Source: Lewinellaceae bacterium
GTDB lineage: Bacteria > Bacteroidota > Bacteroidia > Chitinophagales > Saprospiraceae
Direction: 5' to 3'
Assembly: GCA_020636195.1 (NCBI GenBank)
Contig: JACJYH010000001.1
Location: forward strand, 372,001 to 436,000
DNA length: 64,000 bases
This document shows positions 8,033 through 16,086 of this stretch, one piece after another (position 1 is the first letter of the stretch; every line of letters starts with the position of its first letter). The notes below the pieces were generated by a model. The model saw only the letters and a list, made by a program, of their open reading frames with translations, was not told where the DNA came from and did not search any database. Position numbers and translations under genes: made by a program.

Positions 8033-8960
8033 TGGTGATTGAGAATTTGATATTTCTATTTAAACCAGAATATTTAGTACGTTTAATAGCGCTGTATTTA
8101 AAAAGTTCATGGAATGTTTCTTCATGGAGTTCTATCCATTCCTTTTCTGTCATGTCAAGCATTCCATTAGATGAAATGAAATCGCTTTCATCATGTGGTG
8201 TAGAAAACCTATTCCACGGACAGACTTTTTGACAAATGTCACATCCAAATATCCATCCATTCATTTTTGATTTATGTTCTAATGGTATATCTCCTTTATG
8301 TTCAATGGTCAGATAAGAAATACATTTATTGCTATCCAAAACATAACCCGATGTACTTAGCGCATCTGTTGGACAAGCGTCAATACACTTTCTGCAAGTT
8401 CCACAGTAATCTTTCATCGGCGTATCATAGTGCATTTCTAAGTCACAAAGGATTTCTGCTAAGAAAAAGTATGAACCTCTTTTAGGATGGATCAGAAGTG
8501 TATTTTTTCCAATCCAACCAAGTCCTGATCTTCGAGCCCAATCTCTTTCTAGTATGGGCGCTGAATCGACAAATGAGCGCATTGAGACGTCACCGAATTG
8601 AGATTTGATGTATTCCATCAATATGGATAATTTACCCTTTACGACTGTATGATAGTCTTTACCATATGCATACATTGAAATTTTTGGAGCTTTTGGGTCT
8701 TTTTGTTTTTGATGTGTAAAATAGTTATGGGATAATGAAATGACGGTTTTAGTACCAGGAAGTAATTTCGTAGGATCTACGCGCTTATCAAAATGGTTTT
8801 CCATGTACTGCATCCCGCTATGATAACCTTGATGCAACCATTTTTCCAATCTTTTAGCTTCAGGGATCATGAATTCTGCTTTCGCAACAGTCATAGAGGT
8901 AAAACCAAGTTCTATGGCTTTGGATTGAATAAGTTGTGTTATTTCAAGCGGTGTGATCAA
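8019..8960 (-). CDS. queG: Epoxyqueuosine reductase
   Basis: A 313-residue QueG, which uses cobalamin and two [4Fe-4S] clusters to reduce epoxyqueuosine to queuosine in tRNA. Ferredoxin-like cluster motifs CGTCRKCIDACPTDAL (about residue 188) and CDICQKVCPW (about residue 240) are intact, and SAPILERDWARRSGLGWIGKN is the diagnostic DUF1730/QueG segment. The protein ends soon after the second cluster, lacking the HEAT-repeat tail seen in some homologues; the short form is common. The tgt gene of the same pathway is at 49.4-50.5 kb. Overlaps with both neighbours support an operon. Confidence 0.95.
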   Translation of the reverse strand: MITPLEITQLIQSKAIELGFTSMTVAKAEFMIPEAKRLEKWLHQGYHSGMQYMENHFDKRVDPTKLLPGTKTVISLSHNYFTHQKQKDPKAPKISMYAYGKDYHTVVKGKLSILMEYIKSQFGDVSMRSFVDSAPILERDWARRSGLGWIGKNTLLIHPKRGSYFFLAEILCDLEMHYDTPMKDYCGTCRKCIDACPTDALSTSGYVLDSNKCISYLTIEHKGDIPLEHKSKMNGWIFGCDICQKVCPWNRFSTPHDESDFISSNGMLDMTEKEWIELHEETFHELFKYSAIKRTKYSGLNRNIKFSITNDAE

Positions 8961-10651
8961 TAAAAGAATTTTTTAAAAAAGTACTGATTTTTGATTCTTA
9001 GGCTGACGATCCACCACTGATTCTGCGGTAAAATATAATCAGATAGTTGATAATTGGTAATTCCGTATTGTATAGGTATAGTTTTAGTCACTCTTCCCAT
9101 GATATCCGTTATGATTATGGAACCGTTGCTATCATTATATTCATTAGAAATTTGCAAAGTCGGCAATGGATCCATAGATAAAGAAAAATTTCCAATGTAG
9201 GATTCTGTGATGTTTGTCGATGTTTGGAGATTATAGTCACCTATGATTGGATAATGATCAGAAATATCAGTGCAATCGTTTTTTAGCACTCCTAATTGGG
9301 TTTGTTCGGATGCTGATAAGAGTGCAGAGTCAAAAACAAATGCATTTTCCAATTTCATCTTAGAATCGGTGAAGAACATAAAATCTAATCTGCCTGGAGG
9401 ATACGTAGAAAATTGATTGTTCCACGTGAAACAAAATGGTTTACCAGGTATGAATGGCTGTGCATCAGTTAATGAGGTATTGTCCCAATCCGGTTTGAAA
9501 TCCGGCCCGTAGGAAGTATTATTGGAGATATCTCCTGTAATAAGAGTGTTCAATTGTGCACTATATCCTACTAAATTCATATCGCCTGATATAACAATAG
9601 GTGAATTTATGGGAACTTGAAGAGATGAAATACCATACCTTATATCTCTTACGAAGCTCATTAGTTTATCAATTTCCTTTTGTCTGTCAGTCTCATTATC
9701 ACAGCAAGGTAAATGGGCCATAATAAAGACCATCTGGACATTCTCTATTTTAATGACAAATACTCCATTTCCATCCACACTTTTGGACGTGGTAATTGGA
9801 TACTTAGAAACGATTCGGATGTCTGGATTTGCTTCGGCTGTGTACCAATTAGGAACGTTTGGAATTGCGGATTTCACAAAAGTGGAAACATCGGCTGCAG
9901 AGTGATCATACACCTCACAAAACCCCATGATGTCTGGTTGTAGTGCTGCAATAACACGCTTAAAAGATGGAGTGACAGAGCTATCAAAGATATTATCCTG
10001 AAGCACATTGTAACTCAAAATACGTAGCAGTTCCGAAGATGCTTTTTTATATGCAAATTTTTTAGAATATGATTGCAAACCACCATCGAAAGTGTATTGC
10101 AGACCTTGGCTATTGGGTGCTTTATCACCGGAAGCGGTATCATCAAATACTGACACCTTGATAATATTTCCCATGTTGGCAACCAAGGAGGATATTTTGA
10201 TTTGTCTTTGAATACTTAACTCAAAGGTATTGCTGGTGACTGTAGGTGCAGACACAAGTCCAATGTGGTTATGATAGACAAAAGTGGTTTGACCAGACAA
10301 GTAAAGTTGTCCCATTCTATCACCAAAATCATAAACCAACTCAGCTCCTATACCATTGATAATCAATCCAGTAGAAGCATTGTTATCAAAATCTACCGCT
10401 AGACTTAAGTGGTGACCAGATTGTAAATTGATTTCCTTATTGATGTTGATGTAGATAAATAGTCTTTCTTCATCATTTGAAACTTTTATTTCTCCTATGT
10501 CTATTTGTGAACTATTGACATCACCTTTTGCGTCAGTGTAAGACATTGCAACTTGATTCCAATCGTCAAACTTCTCATCTATGAATATTTGAGAGTGTAT
10601 CAACACTTTTGAAGCAAAAAAGCAGATGAATAGAAGAGTAATTTTGTACAT
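8957..10651 (-). CDS. Secreted endonuclease/exonuclease/phosphatase-family protein with C-terminal T9SS-like domain
   Basis: About 564 residues. A signal peptide is followed by an N-terminal beta-sandwich-like domain (FDDWNQVAMSYTDAKGDVN, then a Ca- or sugar-binding-looking VDFDNNASTG). The EEP catalytic domain starts near residue 205 (LRILSYNVLQDN) with the metal Glu in FCEVYD, HLPC, the catalytic ISGDMN and the terminal SDHYPI. The last 80 residues (SLSMDPLPTLQISN ... SLRIKNQYFFKKFFY) resemble a degenerate type A sorting domain. It may be an extracellular nuclease, sphingomyelinase-like enzyme or phosphodiesterase; I cannot choose. The ATG at 10651 is preferred over a TTG three codons earlier. 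A perfect parS lies inside the EEP coding region. Confidence 0.82.
   Translation of the reverse strand: MYKITLLFICFFASKVLIHSQIFIDEKFDDWNQVAMSYTDAKGDVNSSQIDIGEIKVSNDEERLFIYININKEINLQSGHHLSLAVDFDNNASTGLIINGIGAELVYDFGDRMGQLYLSGQTTFVYHNHIGLVSAPTVTSNTFELSIQRQIKISSLVANMGNIIKVSVFDDTASGDKAPNSQGLQYTFDGGLQSYSKKFAYKKASSELLRILSYNVLQDNIFDSSVTPSFKRVIAALQPDIMGFCEVYDHSAADVSTFVKSAIPNVPNWYTAEANPDIRIVSKYPITTSKSVDGNGVFVIKIENVQMVFIMAHLPCCDNETDRQKEIDKLMSFVRDIRYGISSLQVPINSPIVISGDMNLVGYSAQLNTLITGDISNNTSYGPDFKPDWDNTSLTDAQPFIPGKPFCFTWNNQFSTYPPGRLDFMFFTDSKMKLENAFVFDSALLSASEQTQLGVLKNDCTDISDHYPIIGDYNLQTSTNITESYIGNFSLSMDPLPTLQISNEYNDSNGSIIITDIMGRVTKTIPIQYGITNYQLSDYILPQNQWWIVSLRIKNQYFFKKFFY
9418..9433. promoter_or_regulatory. 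parS centromere-like site (ParB/Spo0J binding), copy 2
   Basis: TGTTCCACGTGAAACA is identical to the canonical 16-bp parS. It lies inside the phosphoesterase gene, where on the coding strand it reads Cys-Phe-Thr-Trp-Asn in the conserved part of the EEP domain. The site lies 4.1 kb from copy 1. Confidence 0.85.
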
Positions 10652-10660
10652 ACAACACAA

Positions 10661-12241
10661 TTAAAACTCGGAGGTAAAGTAAAACTTAATCTCAGGATGA
10701 TTCTCTTGAGCCATTTTGAGTGTCCAAGCAGATTCAGCAAGAAAAACCAATTTATCGTCAGTATCTCGTGCTAAATCTCGTTTACGTCTTTGGATAAATT
10801 CTTTCATAGCAGCAGCATTATTTGAATCCACCCAACAGGCTTTGTAGAGATTTACTGGTTCATAATCGCAGGAAGCGCCATATTCATGCTTTAACCTATA
10901 TTGAATGACATCAAACTGGAGTGCACCTACAGTTCCAACTATTTTTCTACCGTTATCTTCTTTGGTAAATAATTGAGCCACACCTTCATCCATCAATTGA
11001 TCCAACCCTTTATTGAGTTGTTTTGTTTTCATAGGGTCGGTATTATTGACAAATCGAAATTGTTCCGGAGAAAAACTAGGAATCCCTTTGAATTTCAAGA
11101 CTTCTCCTTCGGTAAGTGAATCACCAATTTTGAAATTTCCGGAATCATACAATCCAATAATATCCCCTGGAAATGCCACGTCAATCACTGATTTTTTTGA
11201 TGCCATGAAGGCTGTAGGATTGGAAAACTTGAGATTTTTCTTTTGCCTAACATGGTAATAGTTTGTGTTCCTTTCGAAAATACCTGAGCAGATACGCAAG
11301 AAAGCAATTCTATCCCTATGTTTTGGATCCATATTGGCGTGAATCTTGAAGACAAATCCGGTAAACTTGCTTTCATCGGGTTGAACCCACCTTTCTTCGG
11401 TTTCTCTTGGTAATGGATTAGGTGCAATGTCTACAAAACAATCTAGGAGTTCTCTAACACCAAAATTATTCACCGCACTACCAAAAAAAACTGGACATAT
11501 TTCACCATTTAAGTAAGCGTCTCTCGAAAACTCCGGATAAACAGACGTGATCATGTGAATGTCATGTCTTAATTCCTCAGCTTCCATTTTTCCAACGTTC
11601 TTTTCTAAGACAGGATCCTCTAAATCATTGATTTTGATCACTTCTTCGTCTCTTTGTTTTCCATGTGCGGAAAATAAAATTAGATTATTTTCATAAAGAC
11701 TGTACACACCTTTAAACCGCTGGCCCATTCCTACCGGCCAACTCAAGGGTGTAACTTTTAAATCGAGCTGTGTTTCTATTTCATCTAAGAGGTCAAACGC
11801 TTCTTTGCCTTCTCTGTCAAGTTTATTGATAAAAACAATCACCGGCGTGTTTCTCATTCTTGATACTTTGACCAGTTTTTCTGTTTGTTCTTCTACTCCT
11901 TTTGCAACATCAATGACTACGATGACACTATCCACGGCAGTCAAGGTTCTATAGGTATCTTCTGCAAAATCTTTGTGTCCCGGTGTATCAAGAATGTTGA
12001 TTTGTTTATCTCTGTACTCAAAAGCCATGACAGAAGTTGCTACAGAAATACCTCTTTGTTTTTCTATTTCCATAAAATCTGAGGTAGCATGTTTTTTTAT
12101 TTTATTGGATTTAACTGCGCCTGCTTCCTGGATGGCACCACCAAATAAAAGTAGCTTTTCTGTCAATGTAGTTTTTCCCGCATCAGGATGTGAGACGATT
12201 CCAAATGTTTTCCTTTTCTGCAACTCTACCTCTAAACTCAT
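10661..12241 (-). CDS. prfC: Peptide chain release factor 3
   Basis: A 526-residue translational GTPase that recycles RF1/RF2 after termination. G-domain motifs: SHPDAGKTTLTE (G1), a GISVATSV switch I segment, DTPGHKDF (G3) and NKLDREG (G4); the C-terminal half has RF3-type sequences such as DQLMDEGVAQLF. The ATG at 12241 gives MSLEVELQKRKTFGIVSHPD, normal for RF3; the open frame extends 49 codons further upstream, but that stretch looks like untranslated leader. It heads a five-gene leftward operon (prfC, phosphoesterase, queG, tmk, phnA-like) with gaps under 10 bp or overlaps. Confidence 0.95.
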   Translation of the reverse strand: MSLEVELQKRKTFGIVSHPDAGKTTLTEKLLLFGGAIQEAGAVKSNKIKKHATSDFMEIEKQRGISVATSVMAFEYRDKQINILDTPGHKDFAEDTYRTLTAVDSVIVVIDVAKGVEEQTEKLVKVSRMRNTPVIVFINKLDREGKEAFDLLDEIETQLDLKVTPLSWPVGMGQRFKGVYSLYENNLILFSAHGKQRDEEVIKINDLEDPVLEKNVGKMEAEELRHDIHMITSVYPEFSRDAYLNGEICPVFFGSAVNNFGVRELLDCFVDIAPNPLPRETEERWVQPDESKFTGFVFKIHANMDPKHRDRIAFLRICSGIFERNTNYYHVRQKKNLKFSNPTAFMASKKSVIDVAFPGDIIGLYDSGNFKIGDSLTEGEVLKFKGIPSFSPEQFRFVNNTDPMKTKQLNKGLDQLMDEGVAQLFTKEDNGRKIVGTVGALQFDVIQYRLKHEYGASCDYEPVNLYKACWVDSNNAAAMKEFIQRRKRDLARDTDDKLVFLAESAWTLKMAQENHPEIKFYFTSEF

Positions 12242-12289
12242 ATTCTCTGACAAATCAACTTTAAAAACAATTCTATGAAAATGAAGCCA

Positions 12290-12297
12290 CAAAGGTA
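12290..12297 (-). promoter_or_regulatory. -7 element TACCTTTG upstream of prfC
   Basis: A perfect TAnnTTTG on the minus strand lies 49 bases upstream of the prfC start codon. This supports the start at 12241: transcription would begin downstream of the codons that would have to be translated for a longer N-terminus. A matching -33 TTG is not evident. Confidence 0.5.
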
Positions 12298-12409
12298 AGG
12301 AATTTGATGAACGTTGCCCTTTATTTATAAAACTGAGTAATGGACATCTTATTTCTGACGCAAAAACATAAAAGAAAAACCTTTCCACAAAATTTTAACT
12401 GTATAATTA

Positions 12410-12853
12410 ATGTTATACCTATATTTGCTATTTATTGGTTTCAAAAAATCACTTATTTTGAGAGTTTCAGTCTTTTTGATGTTTATATTTTTTGGATTAT
12501 CATCAGCTTATTGTCAGCATTCCATTACATTAAATTCTTCCGCTTCTGTGGATAATCTCATGGAAGCTTTTGTTGAGAAAGGCAAATCCGAAGAAACGAT
12601 AAAAGCTTGGAGAATACAGATCATTACCACAGATGATAGACGTGCTATGGAACAAGCTATGGGTACTTTTGCAGCGTTGTATCCGGGAGTACCAATGGAT
12701 TGGAAACATGTAGCGCCATATTATCAGGTTAGAGTCGGTTATTATGAAACTAAAAATAAAATGATACCTTTTTTACTTGACGTAAAGAAAACTTTTAACA
12801 GCGCTACACCTGTTTATGATCAAGTGAATAAATCTACATTGGTAAGAAATTAG
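12410..12853 (+). CDS. Exported SPOR-domain protein
   Basis: A 147-residue protein with a signal peptide (basic FKK, hydrophobic run, cleavage around SSAYCQ near residue 36). The rest is essentially one SPOR domain: AWRIQIITTDDRRAMEQA, YPGVPMDWKHVAPYYQVRVGYY and a closing helix/strand to VYDQV. SPOR domains bind glycan strands stripped of stem peptides at sites of cell-wall remodelling. The gene ends 11 bases before rodA on the same strand, which ties it to peptidoglycan synthesis. An internal ATG at 12479 is an alternative start with a shorter signal peptide. Confidence 0.78.
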   Translation: MLYLYLLFIGFKKSLILRVSVFLMFIFFGLSSAYCQHSITLNSSASVDNLMEAFVEKGKSEETIKAWRIQIITTDDRRAMEQAMGTFAALYPGVPMDWKHVAPYYQVRVGYYETKNKMIPFLLDVKKTFNSATPVYDQVNKSTLVRN

Positions 12854-12864
12854 AAGCGTTTTAC

Positions 12865-14277
12865 ATGACACGTAGGAGAAATCCATCAAAGTCAAAGTCA
12901 TATGATTGGGTTGCACTGACAGTTTTAATAAGCTTGATGTGCATTGGTTGGTTCATGGTATTTTCTACCTTATATGTTGAAAATGAACCTTTTGCGTTTC
13001 TTAATCCAACTACACAAATAGGAGCGCAGACACTTTGGGTCGTTATTGCTTTATTTGCCATACCTTTGATATTGACCATCGATTGGAAGTTTTGGTTTAC
13101 ATTAGCCTTTCCAGTTTATGCATTTACAATAATTTTACTGCTACTAGTCCTAGTTTTTGGAAAAGAAATTCACGGTGCAAAAGCATGGTTCTCGATAGGT
13201 CCTTTTTCATTTCAACCTTCAGAGTGGGCAAAATTCGGTACTGCGCTAGCATTGGCAAGTTATTTGAGTTTTTTTAAAAGTTCCATTACAGCAAGAAATA
13301 CATTTATTATTTCTATTGCTTTATTTTTAGGTCCTGCTTTAATTATCATGTTACAACCGGATTTCGGTTCAGCATTGGTTTTTACATCATTTTTCATCCT
13401 ACTTTATAGGAAAGGAATGTCACCTTGGGTGTTGATTTTTGGAATCGGTTTTTCTGCAATTTTTATTTTTTCGATGATTTATTCACCCATCATCGTTACA
13501 GCGTTTCTGATATTCATAGGTACTTTATTCTTATTATTTGAGCTAGATGCAGGGAGGAGAGATGTAATGATTTCAATTTTGACGCTATTGGTTATGATTT
13601 TTTTAATTTTACAAAAGGAGTATCAATTGCTCTTGGTGGTAGCGCTCATGATTTTTGCCATATATTTTGTATTGAATTTAAAAGAAAAAAACTTCAAAAT
13701 CATAGGATTGGTAATACCGTTGCTTACAGCGATGATATCATTTTCTTATGGCACAACCTATGTTTTTGACAAATTATTAAAACCACACCAACAAGATAGG
13801 ATAAATGTCTGGTTGAGACCCGACAAATGTGATCCACAAGGCTCGTTGTACAATCTGATCCAATCCAAGATGGCTATAGGTTCAGGAGGTTTTCAAGGCA
13901 AAGGTTTCTTAAAAGGGGAAATGACAAAACTCAATTATGTACCCGAGCAATCCACAGATTTTATTTTTACGACCATCGGCGAAGAACAAGGATTTATCGG
14001 TGTGATTGGAGTAGTGCTTCTTTACACTATTTTACTGCTACGATGCATAGTAATTGCGGAACGTGCAAATCTTGAATTCATCAGAAATTATGGATATGCG
14101 GTAGCTGGAATTTTGTTTTTCCATTTCTTTTTTAATATTGGCATGACTATGGGCTTACTGCCTGTTGTAGGGATTCCCTTACCATTTCTTTCAAAGGGAG
14201 GTTCTTCGTTGATTGCATTTACGCTCATGATCGCCGTACTTATAAAAATGGATATGGCTAGATTGAGGTCTTTGTAA
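12865..14277 (+). CDS. rodA: Rod shape-determining SEDS glycosyltransferase RodA
   Basis: A 470-residue polytopic SEDS protein that polymerises lipid II with a class B PBP during elongation. Signatures: GAKAWFSIGPFSFQPSEWAK with the conserved PSE loop, LQPDFGSALVF, VPEQSTDFIFTTIGEEQGF (catalytic loop Asp/Glu region) and PLPFLSKGGSSL. It is about 100 residues longer than E. coli RodA; the extra part is a hydrophobic stretch between about residues 200 and 300 with several added membrane segments and a KEKNFK turn. RodA is chosen over FtsW because there is no division cluster and a SPOR protein precedes it. The cognate PBP2 is not adjacent. Confidence 0.92.
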   Translation: MTRRRNPSKSKSYDWVALTVLISLMCIGWFMVFSTLYVENEPFAFLNPTTQIGAQTLWVVIALFAIPLILTIDWKFWFTLAFPVYAFTIILLLLVLVFGKEIHGAKAWFSIGPFSFQPSEWAKFGTALALASYLSFFKSSITARNTFIISIALFLGPALIIMLQPDFGSALVFTSFFILLYRKGMSPWVLIFGIGFSAIFIFSMIYSPIIVTAFLIFIGTLFLLFELDAGRRDVMISILTLLVMIFLILQKEYQLLLVVALMIFAIYFVLNLKEKNFKIIGLVIPLLTAMISFSYGTTYVFDKLLKPHQQDRINVWLRPDKCDPQGSLYNLIQSKMAIGSGGFQGKGFLKGEMTKLNYVPEQSTDFIFTTIGEEQGFIGVIGVVLLYTILLLRCIVIAERANLEFIRNYGYAVAGILFFHFFFNIGMTMGLLPVVGIPLPFLSKGGSSLIAFTLMIAVLIKMDMARLRSL

Positions 14278-14424
14278 TTTGACATAAATATTTGATTTGT
14301 AATTCAGGAAAGAAGGATTTTTGAGAATATTAGTACCATGGACATCCATAAGAACAGAATGATAAATATTGGTTATAATTAGAATGGCATCAACTTTGTG
14401 TAGTAGTAACATATATTTTTAGAA

Positions 14425-15375
14425 ATGAAAATCATCGATTATTTTCTGAAAGCGAAAGACAAAACCTTTGTTTCGTTTGAGGTTTTACCTCCTTTGAAAG
14501 GTGGCAGCATGAACGATATATTCAACGTTCTGGACCCATTAATGGAATTCAAACCACCATTCATTGATGTTACTTACCACCGACAAGAGTATATCTACAA
14601 TAAACAACCAACAGGATATTATGAAAAAATAGCTATAAGAAAGCGTCCCGGAACTGTAGGTATTTGTGCCGCCATCATGCATAGGTACGGTATAGATGCT
14701 ATTCCACATCTTATTTGTGGAGGTTTTACGGTAGAGGAAACGGAAAATGCGCTTATAGATTTAAATTTTTTAGGTATCAATAATGTGCTCGCGCTTAGAG
14801 GTGATGCCCGTCAATTTGAAGACAGATTTATACCTGAACCCAATGGACACAAGTATGCCGTGGATTTAGTCAGTCAAATCCATGATATGAATCAAGGAAT
14901 TTACCAAGACTCAAATATCGAAAAAGGAACACCAACGGATTTTTGTATCGGCGTGGCCGGATATCCAGAAAAACACTTTGAAGCTCCGAATGCTTCCATT
15001 GATTTACACCATCTGAAAATGAAAATCAAAGCGGGAGCTAGCTACATAGTCACCCAGATGTTTTTTGACAATAATAAATTTTTCCAATTTCAAGATGCTT
15101 GTACCAAAGAAGGGATCAATGTGCCAATCGTTCCGGGCCTTAAACCAATTACTTCTAAAAAGCAATTGACATCAATTCCTAGAAAGTTCTACATTAATTT
15201 TCCTGAAGAACTGGTCAATGAAATCATGAAAGCCGATGATAAATTTACCAAAGAAATAGGAATAGAGTGGTGCGTCAACCAATGTAAAGAATTAAAGAAA
15301 AAAAACGTACCCTGCATCCACTTTTATACCATGGGTGATGCAGACACCACCTACAAAATCCTTGAAAAGATATAG
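14425..15375 (+). CDS. metF: 5,10-methylenetetrahydrofolate reductase
   Basis: A 316-residue FAD-dependent MTHFR that reduces 5,10-methylene-THF to 5-methyl-THF for methionine synthesis. Family features are SFEVLPPLKGG at the N-terminus (FEF/FEV-P motif), the FAD-binding NNVLALRGDARQFE, IGVAGYPEKHFEAPN, and GASYIVTQMFFDN. The length corresponds to the bacterial single-domain form. It stands alone between rodA (147-bp gap) and a convergent outer-membrane protein gene (12-bp gap). No met genes adjoin. Confidence 0.96.
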   Translation: MKIIDYFLKAKDKTFVSFEVLPPLKGGSMNDIFNVLDPLMEFKPPFIDVTYHRQEYIYNKQPTGYYEKIAIRKRPGTVGICAAIMHRYGIDAIPHLICGGFTVEETENALIDLNFLGINNVLALRGDARQFEDRFIPEPNGHKYAVDLVSQIHDMNQGIYQDSNIEKGTPTDFCIGVAGYPEKHFEAPNASIDLHHLKMKIKAGASYIVTQMFFDNNKFFQFQDACTKEGINVPIVPGLKPITSKKQLTSIPRKFYINFPEELVNEIMKADDKFTKEIGIEWCVNQCKELKKKNVPCIHFYTMGDADTTYKILEKI

Positions 15376-15387
15376 ACTTTCCTTCGA

Positions 15388-16074
15388 CTACTTACAACAG
15401 ATGTTTTCGTATCTCAAAGTAACTCCAAAATAGGGACTTGAGATGTCCATCTTATCCGCAAATGCAAGCGACCCTGCAAGTCTCCATTTCGATGGATAAT
15501 TCAATATATATCCACCATTTGCTACAATGGCAATTTTTGAACTTCCAATATTGAAATTAAAACCCAAATCTAAACCGATATCTCCCGTAAGCGAATAATT
15601 GTCAATGAAGTAATTCTCTATCTCTGAGTCCAAGACAGTGGAAATAGAGTTATGAGTAACACCTTTGATGATGTTCATTCTATAATATCCTCCGCCCACT
15701 TCTATATATGGTGTCAACTCAATGTGACTTTTTTTGATGAGTGGCAACCTAAAATCTTCCTTCAATCCAAAACCAGTTACAGATGCATAATTGTTGCTTT
15801 GTAATGAGCCCAGTTGTTGAAAATAAAAGATTTTTGGAAGCTGAAATAACCTGAGTTGATACTCAAAGGCATTTTCATCCAATAAAAATCCATTTTCTGA
15901 TAAAGCTGCACGAGTGTTGTTTAATGAGGTAAATAAATACTTGCCTCCTACAGACACCACGTTTTTGTAATATTTACCGGATGGACAGCAGGACATTGTT
16001 TGCATTGAACTATCCACTTGTGCATTCAAATACACGATACCGAATAAGAAAATTAAAACCTTAAACCATTTCAT
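15388..16074 (-). CDS. Probable outer-membrane beta-barrel protein
   Basis: A 228-residue exported protein: signal peptide to about residue 18 (VYLNAQ), then alternating beta-type strands ending in an aromatic residue pair region (SPYFGVTLRYENICCK). A CCPSGKYYK segment occurs early in the mature part, where two adjacent Cys are unusual. Strand-like repeats such as GLDLGFNFNIG and FGLKEDFRLPLIKKSHIELTP fit a small 8- to 10-strand barrel. It lies 12 bp downstream of the DUF6909-type gene and is presumably co-transcribed with it. I recognise no specific family. Confidence 0.6.
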   Translation of the reverse strand: MKWFKVLIFLFGIVYLNAQVDSSMQTMSCCPSGKYYKNVVSVGGKYLFTSLNNTRAALSENGFLLDENAFEYQLRLFQLPKIFYFQQLGSLQSNNYASVTGFGLKEDFRLPLIKKSHIELTPYIEVGGGYYRMNIIKGVTHNSISTVLDSEIENYFIDNYSLTGDIGLDLGFNFNIGSSKIAIVANGGYILNYPSKWRLAGSLAFADKMDISSPYFGVTLRYENICCK

Positions 16075-16086
16075 ATTTGATAAATT

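Noticed and set aside
12242..12388. 49-codon N-terminal extension of RF3
   Set aside because: The extra residues have no RF3 counterpart and the promoter -7 box lies within this stretch.
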